A model generated the notes under the pieces. The model was not told the DNA's origin. It ran no database searches and saw nothing but the letters and a program-made list of their open reading frames with translations. DNA of 64,000 nucleotides, taken from the NCBI GenBank assembly GCA_002440975.1, contig DJWN01000126.1, positions 1 through 64,000 on the forward strand, in the 5' to 3' direction. Positions 42,314-52,300 of this stretch are shown here, one piece after another. Each line of letters opens with the position of its first letter. Position 1 is the first letter of the stretch. Made by a program: the position numbers and the translations under genes. This DNA comes from Bacteroidales bacterium UBA6229 (GTDB taxonomy: Bacteria; Bacteroidota; Bacteroidia; Bacteroidales; F082).

Positions 42314-43741
42314 ATGAATAATACCATGACAGCAAATGAAGTCCGATACAAGATTGCCGATATTAAGTTGGCATCCTGGGGACAAAAAGAAATTGAAATA
42401 GCCGAGAAAGAAATGCCCGGCCTGATGTCGTTGCGCGAGAGATATGGCAAAGAGCAACCATTGAAAGGTGCCCGGATTTCAGGATCCTTGCACATGACCA
42501 TTCAAACTGCCGTTTTAATTGAAACTTTGCAGGCCCTGGGTGCTAAAGTACGCTGGGCAAGTTGTAATATTTTCTCTACACAGGATCATGCGGCAGCGGC
42601 TATTGCTGCCAAAGGAGTGCCTGTGTTTGCCTGGAAGGGTGAAACTTTGGAAGAATACTGGTGGAGTACCAAGCAAGCCCTGACTTTTGAAGACGGCCTT
42701 GGTCCTGATCTTATCGTGGATGATGGCGGCGATGCCACCCTGATGATTCACAAAGGGTATGAGATAGAGCAAAATCCGGAATTACTCAGGAAAACCCCCG
42801 GCAGCAATGAGGAAAAAGCATTGTTGAAAATACTTCAGGAGACTTATTTAGAAAACCCAAAACACTGGCGCGAAACCGTGAAAAGGTGGAAGGGTGTTTC
42901 GGAAGAAACCACAACCGGTGTTCACAGGCTTTATCAGATGAAAGAAGCCGGGAAGTTGCTTGTTCCTGCCATCAATGTGAATGACTCAGTTACCAAGTCG
43001 AAATTTGATAACCTTTATGGTTGCCGCGAATCGCTGGCCGATGGTATCAAACGTGCCACGGATGTGATGCTGGCCGGAAAAGTGTGTGTGGTTTTGGGAT
43101 ATGGTGATGTGGGCAAAGGTTCTGCAAAATCACTTAAAGCCTATGGTGCACGCGTTTTGGTTACCGAGATCGACCCGATCTGCGCACTTCAGGCTGCCAT
43201 GGAGGGTTATGAGGTTACTACTATTGATGAAGCATTGAAGATTGGAAATATTTTTGTCACCACTACCGGTAACAAAGATGTTATCACGCTTGAACATATG
43301 CGTCGGATGAAAGACCAAAGCATCGTGTGTAATATTGGACATTTCGATAATGAAATTCAGGTTGACGCTTTGAATGCTGCTGATGATATTGAAAGGATTA
43401 ATATCAAGCCTCAGGTTGATAAGTATGTAATGCCTCAGGGCAATGCAATTTATTTGCTTGCTGAGGGCCGCCTGGTAAATTTGGGTTGTGCCACCGGCCA
43501 TCCCAGCTTTGTGATGAGCAATTCTTTTACCAACCAAACCCTTGCACAGATCGACCTCTGGAAGAATCGTGATAATTACGAAATTGATGTTTACCGTTTG
43601 CCCAAACACCTGGATGAAGAAGTTGCCCGTTTACATCTGGAACAAATTGGTGTAAAACTTACCAAGCTTACCCAAGCGCAGGCTGATTATATTGGCGTTG
43701 CTGTTGAAGGGCCTTATAAACCAGATCATTACAGGTATTAA
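42314..43741 (+). CDS. ahcY: adenosylhomocysteinase (SAH hydrolase)
   Basis: This NAD-dependent enzyme splits S-adenosylhomocysteine into adenosine and homocysteine, feeding MetH. The 475-residue protein has the substrate-side SLHMTIQTAVLIETL and NIFSTQDHAAAA. It has the catalytic Lys/Asp region INVNDSVTKSKFDNLYG, the NAD glycine loop VLGYGDVGKGSAKSL near residue 258, and the C-terminal KPDHYRY whose Lys and Tyr reach the neighbouring subunit's cofactor. The start at 42314 fits; ATG 42326 is an alternative. It is divergent from metH. Confidence 0.96.
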   Translation: MNNTMTANEVRYKIADIKLASWGQKEIEIAEKEMPGLMSLRERYGKEQPLKGARISGSLHMTIQTAVLIETLQALGAKVRWASCNIFSTQDHAAAAIAAKGVPVFAWKGETLEEYWWSTKQALTFEDGLGPDLIVDDGGDATLMIHKGYEIEQNPELLRKTPGSNEEKALLKILQETYLENPKHWRETVKRWKGVSEETTTGVHRLYQMKEAGKLLVPAINVNDSVTKSKFDNLYGCRESLADGIKRATDVMLAGKVCVVLGYGDVGKGSAKSLKAYGARVLVTEIDPICALQAAMEGYEVTTIDEALKIGNIFVTTTGNKDVITLEHMRRMKDQSIVCNIGHFDNEIQVDALNAADDIERINIKPQVDKYVMPQGNAIYLLAEGRLVNLGCATGHPSFVMSNSFTNQTLAQIDLWKNRDNYEIDVYRLPKHLDEEVARLHLEQIGVKLTKLTQAQADYIGVAVEGPYKPDHYRY

Positions 43742-43757
43742 TCTTTTTCCATTTTAA

Positions 43758-43793
43758 AAAACACCTTTCGAAATTTTCGGAAGGTTTTTTTTT
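43758..43793 (+). terminator. intrinsic terminator of ahcY
   Basis: ACCTTTCGA (43763-43771) pairs with TTCGGAAGGT (43776-43785), with one G-T pair and a short loop, and is followed by a run of eight or more T. Confidence 0.85.
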
Positions 43794-43819
43794 GTGAAAG
43801 AATTTGCTTTAGCAAAACA

Positions 43820-44284
43820 TCAGTTGTAAATCCGTAAATATTGTCCGTTGTAAGTTGTTTGGTATTGAATCAAAGGCCATTTTCCATCACCTTCAACAAT
43901 GCTTCCGTTGAGTAAGAGATACGAAATGTCGTTGCATTCGTCATAGGCCATTGGATAATAATCACCTACAACAAGACGCGTACATTCATTTCCTTCGCAG
44001 CAGCGGTTTGGTTCGTTTGGTGGCATACGATCGTAGGCCAAGAACTCATTTTGGGTCATACGATATACAATAATTCCACGGCTGGGCGGATCGGCAGTCA
44101 CATACATCCAGCCACCAACAGTGTTTAATTCCTGATAAAATGTCCCGTTGGGATCAATGGTAAAATTGATGTAAGCCTTGGGATCATTAGGGTTGATCTC
44201 TTCTTTGCGACAAGCCGAAAGAATAAAGATCAACACTAGGATTGTGGTAAGGAATCCTGATTTATAAGTACTAATTTTTGGCAT
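43820..44284 (-). CDS. lipoprotein, possibly a degenerate Rieske-like fold
   Basis: From the ATG at 44284 (MPKISTYKSG) the protein has 154 residues and a lipoprotein signal ending LSAC. The mature part has ELNTVGGWMYVTADPPSRGIIVYRMTQNEFLAYDR and the short cysteine cluster NRCCEGNEC. This order of strands recalls Rieske-type lipoproteins of Bacteroidota, but the CxH...CxxH cluster-binding motif is missing, so a 2Fe-2S centre is unlikely. Its function is unknown. It ends 35 bases from the ahcY terminator and is convergent with ahcY. Confidence 0.55.
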   Translation of the reverse strand: MPKISTYKSGFLTTILVLIFILSACRKEEINPNDPKAYINFTIDPNGTFYQELNTVGGWMYVTADPPSRGIIVYRMTQNEFLAYDRMPPNEPNRCCEGNECTRLVVGDYYPMAYDECNDISYLLLNGSIVEGDGKWPLIQYQTTYNGQYLRIYN

Positions 44285-44380
44285 GATAGCTAGATAACGC
44301 ACATTGAAAGTCATTATTACTCATATAAAGAGAGAATAAATTTTGGCAAAGATAGTTTGCTTTAGGATGTAGTAGGAGAA

Positions 44381-44414
44381 TTGCTGCTGTGTGATTTAAA
44401 TTTTTGTAGGTTTG
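44381..44414 (+). promoter_or_regulatory. candidate promoter of the propeller-kinase operon, TTG-N23-TAGGTTTG
   Basis: TTG (44381-44383) and TAGGTTTG (44407-44414) match the Bacteroidota boxes at the wide end of accepted spacing. The start would lie about 10 bases before the small lipoprotein ATG. Confidence 0.4.
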
Positions 44415-44430
44415 TTAACTGAATTTTAAG

Positions 44431-44694
44431 ATGAAGGCTAATTTCATAATAAGATTTTTGGGTCTGTTTGGTTTTATTGTGCTGGTGATGACCATGCAGT
44501 CATGCAGCTTATTGGAGCGACCAGGTGCAGTAAAGAAAAATCAAAAAATTGAACGTGAGCTACAACGTCAGGCTGATAAGGAATATGAACAGGCGCAGAG
44601 ACAGCATCTCAAAATGCAGTCGGACGCTACCCGGAAAATGATGAAAAAGATGGAACGAAAGAACAAAAAATGGCTGAAATCCAAAAAGCACTAA
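44431..44694 (+). CDS. small basic lipoprotein
   Basis: This 87-residue protein has a hydrophobic signal ending in the lipobox-like MQSC (Cys25). The mature part is almost all charged helix rich in Lys, Glu and Gln and ends in RKNKKWLKSKKH. No family is recognised. It overlaps the start of the sensor kinase by 25 bases in another frame, which suggests coupled translation and a shared job, for example at the cell envelope. The real-gene call rests on the signal peptide and this tight arrangement. Confidence 0.6.
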   Translation: MKANFIIRFLGLFGFIVLVMTMQSCSLLERPGAVKKNQKIERELQRQADKEYEQAQRQHLKMQSDATRKMMKKMERKNKKWLKSKKH

Positions 44695-47600
44695 ACAAGC
44701 CGGTTTTACTATGTTTATTTTCCGGATTGGCTGAGATAAAACGTTTCGGTCTTTTTTTGCTTTTGTTTTTTGCTTCGATTTTCAATCCGGTTGCCCATGC
44801 CCAGCAAGTTCCTGACAGACTTGTCTTTGAGCGTATTTTGTCAGAAAATGTGCGTATCGAAAAAGGACTAAGCCAGAATACCGTAAATACTATGATTCAG
44901 GACTCAGAAGGCTTTATGTGGTTTGGCACCTGGGATGGATTAAATCGTTATGACGGATATAATTTTTTGATCTACAGCAAAAGTAATGGATTAAGCAACG
45001 AAACGATCAGGGCCTTGTTTCAGCGTAATGATACACTCTGGGTTGGAACAGAATACGGCCTGAATATTTTGCAAATGTCCACCGGTGAAATATCTAATTT
45101 TTATCATGATGAAAATGATTCTACAAGCCTGAGCAGTAATATGATCAACCATATCTTTGAAGATCACCTTGGCGTTATTTGGATAAGTACGGATGCAGGC
45201 TTGTCGGCTTTCAGGCCGACTCTTGGGGGTTTTTCGCGTGTGATTAGCAGAGACTATGGTAATCCGCTGAGAAGCAACAAGATGAATATGGCCACACAAG
45301 ATTCGCTGGATAATTATTGGATTGCCACAAGTTATGGATTGGTATTGTATAAGATTGAAAATCAGAGTCTGACAAGGTTTTTTCACATTTCGGGAGATTC
45401 TAGTAGTTTGCCGGACAATCATGTAAATACACTGGCATTTGATCAATCCGGAAAGTTATGGGTAGGTACAAGAGCTGGCTTATGCCAGTATATACCGGAA
45501 AGCCGTAACTTTAAAACCATAGATTATCATGGACAATTAAGACCTGAAATTACAACAATTCATGTTGATGGCCATCGGGGTTTGTGGCTGGGCACGAATG
45601 GTGATGGGTTAATATATTATTGTTTTAGCGATAATACGTTCAAGCAGTTTGAGCATCTTGCCAACAGACCATATTCAATTTCTGACAACAGGATATATTC
45701 ATTGTATAGCGATCATTATAATAATTTATGGGTTGGTACATTTAATGGGTTGAATAAGCTCGACAGCAGATCGCCAAAGTTTCGGCTTTACAGATCGCAG
45801 CCATCACTGGAACATGGTTTTGTGAATAATTCGGTGTGGACTTTTTTGGAGGCAGAGAACGGGAAAATCTGGATTGGAACGGATCATGGCGTAATAATTG
45901 CTGACAGGAAAGATAACACTTTTGAATTATTGATACCCAGGCAGGAGGCGAAGTTTGGAATTTCGCAAAACCTTGTCAGAAGCTTGTTTCGCGACAGTAA
46001 AGGGTATTACTGGATTGGTTTTAGAAACAGTGGTTTAAGCCGTTATGATCCGAAAACTAAAACATTCAAGCATTTTGAATCGGATCCTAAAGATTCCAAT
46101 TCCCTGCCTAATAATTATGTTACAGATATTCAAGAGGATAGTCTTGGACGCATTTGGGTTGCAACCGACGATGGCCTGGCACGCCTGAATGAAACATCTG
46201 ATGGATTTATTGTGTACAGAAATCATAACAGCAAAATTGGTGGTTTAGCTTCGAACAGGGTTTATGACTTGTTTATTGATCGTTCAGGAAGATATTGGCT
46301 GGCCACACTTACCGGATTAGCCTTATACAATTATCAGGATGACAAGTTTACGCTTTTTCAAAGTAACGATCCCGACAGAGAGCTCTATGCAACAGGTAGA
46401 GATAAGCTGTTTTCGATCACCGAGCATAGTGATGGAAGTTTGTGGATTGGAACACGTGGAGAAGGCTTGTTGGTTTTTAATCCTGAAACAGGGCAATTTA
46501 AGCGATTCACCGAAAAGCACGGATTGTCGAATAACGTAACCTATAAAGCACTGGAAGATTCTAATGGAATTATATGGATAACAACAAATTGGGGCCTTTC
46601 GCGCTATAACCCGACAGATTCAAGTTTTAGTAAATATGATGTAACGGATGGATTACAAAGCAACGAGTTTAATCTGAATGCAGCCATGTTAGCCGCCGAT
46701 GGTGAAATTTATATTGGTGGCATGAATGGATACAATGTGTTTTATCCGGATGAGATCCTGGTGAATACAACACCGCCTCCCATTCGAATTACGGCTTTTA
46801 AGAAGTTTAACCTGCTTCAGCAGAAGAACTTTAAGGATGGTGATACGATTATTTTAAACTATGATGATAACTATTTTGCTTTCGAATTTACAGCCCTGGA
46901 TTTTACAAACCCTTACAAAAATAAATATCGATTTATACTGGAAAACTATAACAGAAACTGGATTGAACGCGATGCCAATCAGCGATATGCAGAGTTTGCC
47001 CGGGTAAGTGCCGGCACCTATACTTTTAGGGTAATGGCCTCGAATAGTGACGGATATTGGAATACTCAGGGCATTAAACTCACCATTATCATATTACCAG
47101 CATGGTACGATACCTGGTGGTTTAGAGGGATTGTAGTTTTATTGCTTGTGTTGGCAGTGTATGGGCTTATCGTGCTTAGGTTAAATGTATTGCGGCGAAA
47201 ACACGAAGCCGAAAAAAAATACCTGGCATTCGAAAAACAAATGTATCAGCTGGAACAAAAAGCACTTCAGCTTCAGATGAATCCACATTTTTTGTTTAAT
47301 TCTCTTAATAGCATTCAAAGTTTTGTGGTTAACAATGATATTGATAATGCCATTCACTACCTATCTAAATTTTCGCAGCTGATGCGCCGTATTTTAAGCA
47401 ATTCTGCCGAGAGCTCTGTTTTGTTGCGGGACGAATTACAGGCACTTAAACTCTACATCGAAATAGAAAGCCTGCGGTTTCATGGTAAGTTTACATTTCA
47501 AATAGAAGTGGATCCTGAGATTGACGACAGTTTTATTGAAATACCTCCCATGATTCTTCAGCCTTATGTTGAAAATGCCATCTTACATGGATTGATGCAT

Positions 47601-47882
47601 AGTTCCAAAACGGGTCATTTACAGATTATCATCAAACTGGAAGGAGAAAATATTCTCTGTATTATACAGGATGACGGCATTGGCAGGGAACGGGCAGCAC
47701 AGATCAGGAAAGAATCGGGTATCGAACGAAAATCGCGCGGAATGCTCATTACCAAAGAACGCCTGGATGTGCTTAATCAATATACCGAGGATGTCTATAT
47801 TGTTAAGGTGATCGATCTTTTTGATGAGGATAAGCAAGCCTGTGGAACCCGGGTCGAAATCAGAATTCAATATAAAGAGTAA
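44670..47882 (+). CDS. propeller sensor histidine kinase (Reg_prop, Y_Y_Y, LytS-type His_kinase)
   Basis: A signal segment ends at AHAQ (about residue 45). Residues 50-690 hold roughly 14 Reg_prop repeats, such as WFGTWDGLNRYDG and WVGTEYGLN, forming two propellers in the periplasm. A Y_Y_Y domain (residues about 700-775) and one membrane helix (about 812-835) follow. The kinase is of the LytS/YehU His_kinase type with LQMNPHFLFNSLNS, His near residue 873, and an ATPase end with NAILHGL and DDGIGRERA. It lacks the fused receiver and AraC output of classical hybrid two-component systems; its regulator is the next gene. The ligand may be a polysaccharide, as in related sensors, but this is not shown. 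Confidence 0.9.
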   Translation: MAEIQKALNKPVLLCLFSGLAEIKRFGLFLLLFFASIFNPVAHAQQVPDRLVFERILSENVRIEKGLSQNTVNTMIQDSEGFMWFGTWDGLNRYDGYNFLIYSKSNGLSNETIRALFQRNDTLWVGTEYGLNILQMSTGEISNFYHDENDSTSLSSNMINHIFEDHLGVIWISTDAGLSAFRPTLGGFSRVISRDYGNPLRSNKMNMATQDSLDNYWIATSYGLVLYKIENQSLTRFFHISGDSSSLPDNHVNTLAFDQSGKLWVGTRAGLCQYIPESRNFKTIDYHGQLRPEITTIHVDGHRGLWLGTNGDGLIYYCFSDNTFKQFEHLANRPYSISDNRIYSLYSDHYNNLWVGTFNGLNKLDSRSPKFRLYRSQPSLEHGFVNNSVWTFLEAENGKIWIGTDHGVIIADRKDNTFELLIPRQEAKFGISQNLVRSLFRDSKGYYWIGFRNSGLSRYDPKTKTFKHFESDPKDSNSLPNNYVTDIQEDSLGRIWVATDDGLARLNETSDGFIVYRNHNSKIGGLASNRVYDLFIDRSGRYWLATLTGLALYNYQDDKFTLFQSNDPDRELYATGRDKLFSITEHSDGSLWIGTRGEGLLVFNPETGQFKRFTEKHGLSNNVTYKALEDSNGIIWITTNWGLSRYNPTDSSFSKYDVTDGLQSNEFNLNAAMLAADGEIYIGGMNGYNVFYPDEILVNTTPPPIRITAFKKFNLLQQKNFKDGDTIILNYDDNYFAFEFTALDFTNPYKNKYRFILENYNRNWIERDANQRYAEFARVSAGTYTFRVMASNSDGYWNTQGIKLTIIILPAWYDTWWFRGIVVLLLVLAVYGLIVLRLNVLRRKHEAEKKYLAFEKQMYQLEQKALQLQMNPHFLFNSLNSIQSFVVNNDIDNAIHYLSKFSQLMRRILSNSAESSVLLRDELQALKLYIEIESLRFHGKFTFQIEVDPEIDDSFIEIPPMILQPYVENAILHGLMHSSKTGHLQIIIKLEGENILCIIQDDGIGRERAAQIRKESGIERKSRGMLITKERLDVLNQYTEDVYIVKVIDLFDEDKQACGTRVEIRIQYKE

Positions 47883-47903
47883 TTTTGTTAAAATATTAAA
47901 ACT

Positions 47904-48650
47904 ATGCTCAGAGCTGTAATCGTTGAAGACGAGCTTAAATCAAGAGAAACGCTACGCGGCCTGCTCAGTCGTTTTTGTGATGATGTAATGGTTTGCGCCG
48001 AAGCAGGCGGGGTTCAGTCCGGTAAGGAAGCAATTCTGGAACATCAACCCGATCTGGTTTTTTTGGATATTGAAATGCCGGATGGCAGTGGTTTTAGATT
48101 GCTCGAACGCCTGGATGAAATAAATTTTGAAATTATTTTTACCACAGCCTTTGAACAGTTTGCCATTAAGGCAATCAGATATGCGGCACTTGATTATTTA
48201 CTGAAACCAATCGTGCCGGACGAGCTTGTTGCTGCTGTTGAAAAAGTTAGGCAACTGAAACAAAGAAGAAGCAATCAAAAACAGATCGAGGTTTTGCTCA
48301 ACAACATTAATCCGAATCAACTCGAATCAAAAAAAATTGTGCTATCTACATCCGAGAAAATTCATGTTGTTGCAATGAATGATATTATTCGTTGTGAATC
48401 AGATAATTATTATACGCACTTTTATTTTACTGATGGCACACATTTATTGATCAGCAAAACACTTAAAGATGTTGAAAGTCTTTTGGAGGAAGGGAATTTT
48501 ATCCGCCCGCACAAATCACACCTTATTAATACGAAGTATATCCGGAATTTTAATCGGGAACAAGTGGCTATTTTACTTACCGACGGTAGTATGATCCCCG
48601 TTTCGAGAAGAAAGAAAGAAAAAATTCTGGAAATTATTAATCAATTGTAA
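47904..48650 (+). CDS. LytTR-family response regulator
   Basis: The receiver domain has acidic residues in VEDE, phospho-Asp in LVFLDIEMPDGSG near residue 55, and Lys in YLLKPIV. The C-terminal LytTR DNA-binding domain (about 145-245) shows IIRCESDNYYTHFYF, ISKTLKDVE and FIRPHKSHLINTKYI. At 248 residues it is a standard LytR/AlgR-type regulator. It begins 21 bases after the sensor kinase, forming a cognate pair. Target genes are unknown; the downstream outer-membrane genes are possible targets. Confidence 0.92.
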   Translation: MLRAVIVEDELKSRETLRGLLSRFCDDVMVCAEAGGVQSGKEAILEHQPDLVFLDIEMPDGSGFRLLERLDEINFEIIFTTAFEQFAIKAIRYAALDYLLKPIVPDELVAAVEKVRQLKQRRSNQKQIEVLLNNINPNQLESKKIVLSTSEKIHVVAMNDIIRCESDNYYTHFYFTDGTHLLISKTLKDVESLLEEGNFIRPHKSHLINTKYIRNFNREQVAILLTDGSMIPVSRRKKEKILEIINQL

Positions 48651-48798
48651 TGCCGTGTAACATGCTAAAAAATAAGGAAATAGGCAAAATTGTTTCACCC
48701 TTAAACTTGAAAATAAGAGCCGTTTTCTGATTTTTGATAGCAAGAAGTATATTTCTTTTATTACTTTTAGCCTCTTTAACTGGAATATAGATCGACCT

Positions 48799-49236
48799 AT
48801 GGAAGATTTTATTTACATCCTGATTGGTGTTATCTGGTTGGTTTTTAGTGTGATCAAGGGAACTCAAAAAAGAAAAACCCGGGATCAGAACCAGCAGGCA
48901 GGCAGCCCTCAACAAAAGAAGGAGAGGTCGTTTGACGATATTTTGGCAGAGATATTAGGGGAGGAATCCGAACCTCAAACAGTATTTCAGGAGGTTAGTG
49001 AGCAGAAGAGCACGATCGAAATAACTGAAACAGAAGTAGGTGGAGCCTATCAATCACTTGAAGATCTGTACCTGATCGAGCATAAAGAGCAGTTAAAAAA
49101 AGAAGGAAATAGTAAAGATAATTCGGTAAAGAGAGCCATAGAACCAGAAACTATTAAGAAAACTAAAGGTCATCAGCCTTTCGATTTACGCAAGGCAATT
49201 ATCTACCAAGCCATTTTGGAAAGGCCTTATGCTTAA
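48799..49236 (+). CDS. small single-pass membrane protein, function unknown
   Basis: The 145-residue protein begins with one membrane helix (FIYILIGVIWLVFSVIKG), a basic stop-transfer segment (KRKTRDQ), and a polar region. The conserved-looking end FDLRKAIIYQAILERPYA is a pattern I have seen in short Bacteroidota proteins of unknown role. It likely faces the cytoplasm after the helix. It lies between the two-component pair and the TonB receptor on the same strand, with a gap of about 150 bases before it. Confidence 0.65.
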   Translation: MEDFIYILIGVIWLVFSVIKGTQKRKTRDQNQQAGSPQQKKERSFDDILAEILGEESEPQTVFQEVSEQKSTIEITETEVGGAYQSLEDLYLIEHKEQLKKEGNSKDNSVKRAIEPETIKKTKGHQPFDLRKAIIYQAILERPYA

Positions 49237-49255
49237 GTATTTGTTAAGCTTTAGG
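49231..49255 (+). terminator. weak terminator-like hairpin
   Basis: GCTTAA (49231-49236) and TTAAGC (49244-49249) form a six-pair stem that includes the stop codon, followed by TTTAGGG. The T run is short, so termination may be partial. Confidence 0.35.
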
Positions 49256-49286
49256 GAACTTTTTTGTTAAGGTATGGTGGTTTTTC

Positions 49287-49318
49287 TTGGATAGTAAAAT
49301 GAATTATTTCTATCTTTA
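49287..49318 (+). promoter_or_regulatory. candidate promoter of the TonB receptor unit, TTG-N21-TATCTTTA
   Basis: TTG (49287-49289) and TATCTTTA (49311-49318) match the Bacteroidota boxes with one mismatch in -7. The leader to the ATG at 49367 would be about 40 bases. Confidence 0.42.
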
Positions 49319-49366
49319 CCGGCCTTAAACGCACATAAAGAGTAGTATAACATAAAATTACATGGT

Positions 49367-52300
49367 ATGTTGAGAAATTTACTGTTAACTCTGTGTATAG
49401 TGTTGATGTCTTGGACGTTAGCACTAGCTCAGCAAGGAAGATTACAAGGTAAAGTTTACGAGAAAGACAGCCGGGAACCCATCCCATTTGCCAATATTGT
49501 ACTCGAAAATGGCGGAACAGTGGTGGGAGGTGCTACCTCTGATTTTGACGGAAACTACGTTATTAACCCCATTCCTCCCGGAAAATATGACCTGAAGGCT
49601 ACTTTTGTCGGGTATAATCCGGTTACGGTTACCGGTATCAATATACCCGGTAACAAAATTACCTTTTACGATATCGTGATGACTGGTTCTTCAATCGACC
49701 TGGAGACAGTTGAGATTATCGAGTACAAGGTGCCATTGATATCCAAAGACCAGACCACTTCGGGCGCATCAGTAACTTCTGAAGAAATTAAGAAGATGCC
49801 AAACCGTTCGGCTGATGCTGTTGCTGCCACTGTTGGGGGTGTGTTCTCACAGGATGGCGAGCGCGGTAATGTGCGTGGAGCACGTTCGGATGCCACAGCA
49901 GTCTATATCGACGGTGTACGCGTTATTGGTTCAGGAAGTGTGCCACAGTCTGCTATCGAGCAGGTGGATGTGATCCTGGGTGGTACGCCGGCTCAGTATG
50001 GCGATGCCACAGGTGGTATTATTAACGTAACTACGAAAGGACCTTCGCGTACGTTTGGTGCCGGAGTTGAACTCGAAACATCCGAGTTGCTTGATGCTTA
50101 CGGCCATAACAGGCTTGGTTTTAATATCCAGGGGCCATTGCTTAAAGGTAAGAATCAGGAAACAGCTTTGCTCGGCTTCTTTATTGCAGGAGATATCAAC
50201 TACAACCGTGATGGTAGAATTTCCGGCTTAGGCTATTATAGTGCCAATGATGCTACTTTGGCAAGTATTTCAACAAATCCGCTCAGACCAACAGGTATCG
50301 GATCCGGAACCCTTAGAAATGGTGAATTTGTGAGAGCATCAGATTTGAAACACTCAAAAACATCATTGAATACCGATCGTTATGGGATCAATCTCTCAGG
50401 TAATATTAACATCAGAACAACAGAAACCATCAACCTCTCTGTTGGTGGTACATTCAACAAATCAGAAGGGAATGATTACAGCTATTCTGGCTCATACTAC
50501 AACTCTGATAAGAATACCCGTTTTGATGATAACACCTGGCGTGTTTTTGGTCGCTTCACCCAGCGATTCCCAACCGATAACGAAAGCAGTTCGATAGTAA
50601 AAAATATTTATTACTCTATTCAGGCTGACTATACGCGTGAGAAGAATTCTTATGGTGATCCGAATCATTGGGACAACTTATTTAAATACGGTTATCTTGG
50701 GAAATATCAAATTCACAGAACGCCATCTTTTGAGTTGGCAAGCGATACTGTAAACGGACATTATTATGAAGACGTATGGTTCCTGAGAACCTGGAATTTT
50801 GACACGCTTGTTAGCTGGACTCCCGCAGATATCAACCCTTTGGTTGCAAATTATACTACAAGTTATTACGATACTTATGCCGGTCAGCCCGATGGAAATT
50901 TTGAAAACTTTACGCAGATGCAGCTGGGTGGTGCTTTGTTGAATGGTGATTCGCCTCAGGCATTTTATGGCCTGTATCAAGCTCCCGGTGCAAATCAGAG
51001 CGGATATGGCTTTTCGGATAATGATCAGTTTAGCATAAACGTAGCCGGTTCGATGGATATCGGAAATCATGAAATAAAGCTAGGGTTTCAGTACGAACAA
51101 AGAACAAACAGAAATGTGAGTTATGCGCCTACCCGTCTTTGGTCTTTAATGAGAGGTCTCACCAACTTCCATATCATGGAGATTGATACCGATAACCCCT
51201 TTCTGATTAGTTATGACGGTATTGTTGATACTGTAATGTATTACAGACGATATGATGAATTGTCGCAACGTACTTTCGATATGAACTTAAGGACTAAGCT
51301 TGGTTTGCCTGTAGATGGCGTGGATTATATTAATATCGATTCCTATGATTTTAATAACAATAGCATTGAGTATTTTGATAAAGATGGAAAGGTACATGTA
51401 ATTAATGTAGATTCTGAATTGTTTGATATCAGCATGTTCAGCCCTGATGAACTATTGAATGATGGTGGTTATTATACCATGTATTCAGGATATGATTATA
51501 CGGGTAAGAAGTTGACATCACAACCAAGTTTCGACGACTTTTTTAATGCCCGCGATGAGAATGGGATGTACACCAGACCAATCGGAGCATTTCAACCTGT
51601 ATATCTGGCAGGCTATATTCAGGATAAATTTGCCTTTAGAGACCTTATCTTTAATATAGGTGTTCGTGTTGACCGCTTTGATGCCAACCAAAAAGTGTTG
51701 AATGACCCATTTTTGCTTTTCAATGCTTATACAGCCGGAGAAGTTACAAATATTAAAGGGCAGCCTGTTAGTCATCCTGCAGGTATTGGCAGCGATTATG
51801 TGGTTTATGTTAATGATGTAAGAAATCCATCGGAAATTGTTGGATACCGTTCAGAGAATATCTGGTATAATGCCAATGGTGCCGAAATCCAGGATCCCTC
51901 TCTATTGGATGTTGGCTCCGGTATTTCACCTTTCCTGATAAATCCGGATCAGCAAAGAGCCGATATCAATTCATTTAAAGATTATGAGCCTCAGTGGAGT
52001 GTGATGCCGCGTATTTCATTCTCCTTCCCGATTTCGGATGAAGCACTATTCTTTGCTCATTATGATGTTTTAACTCAACGTCCAACGAGTAATTTGTTCT
52101 CAAATCCTGCTACCTACTATTTCTTTGAGAGCATTAACGATGTGATTAATAATCCTGCACTTAAACCATCTCAAACCATTGATTATGAACTTGGTTTTAC
52201 TCAAAAGTTAACCAATTCCTCTTCTGTCACTTTCACGGCTTTCTATCGCGAGATGCGTGATATGATTCAGATTTATCGCTTCAATGGGGCTTATCCGAAA

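Noticed and set aside
48637..48915. Minus-strand frame of 92 codons near the LytTR regulator
   Set aside because: It overlaps the end of the regulator and the start of the small membrane-protein gene on the plus strand and has no recognisable features.
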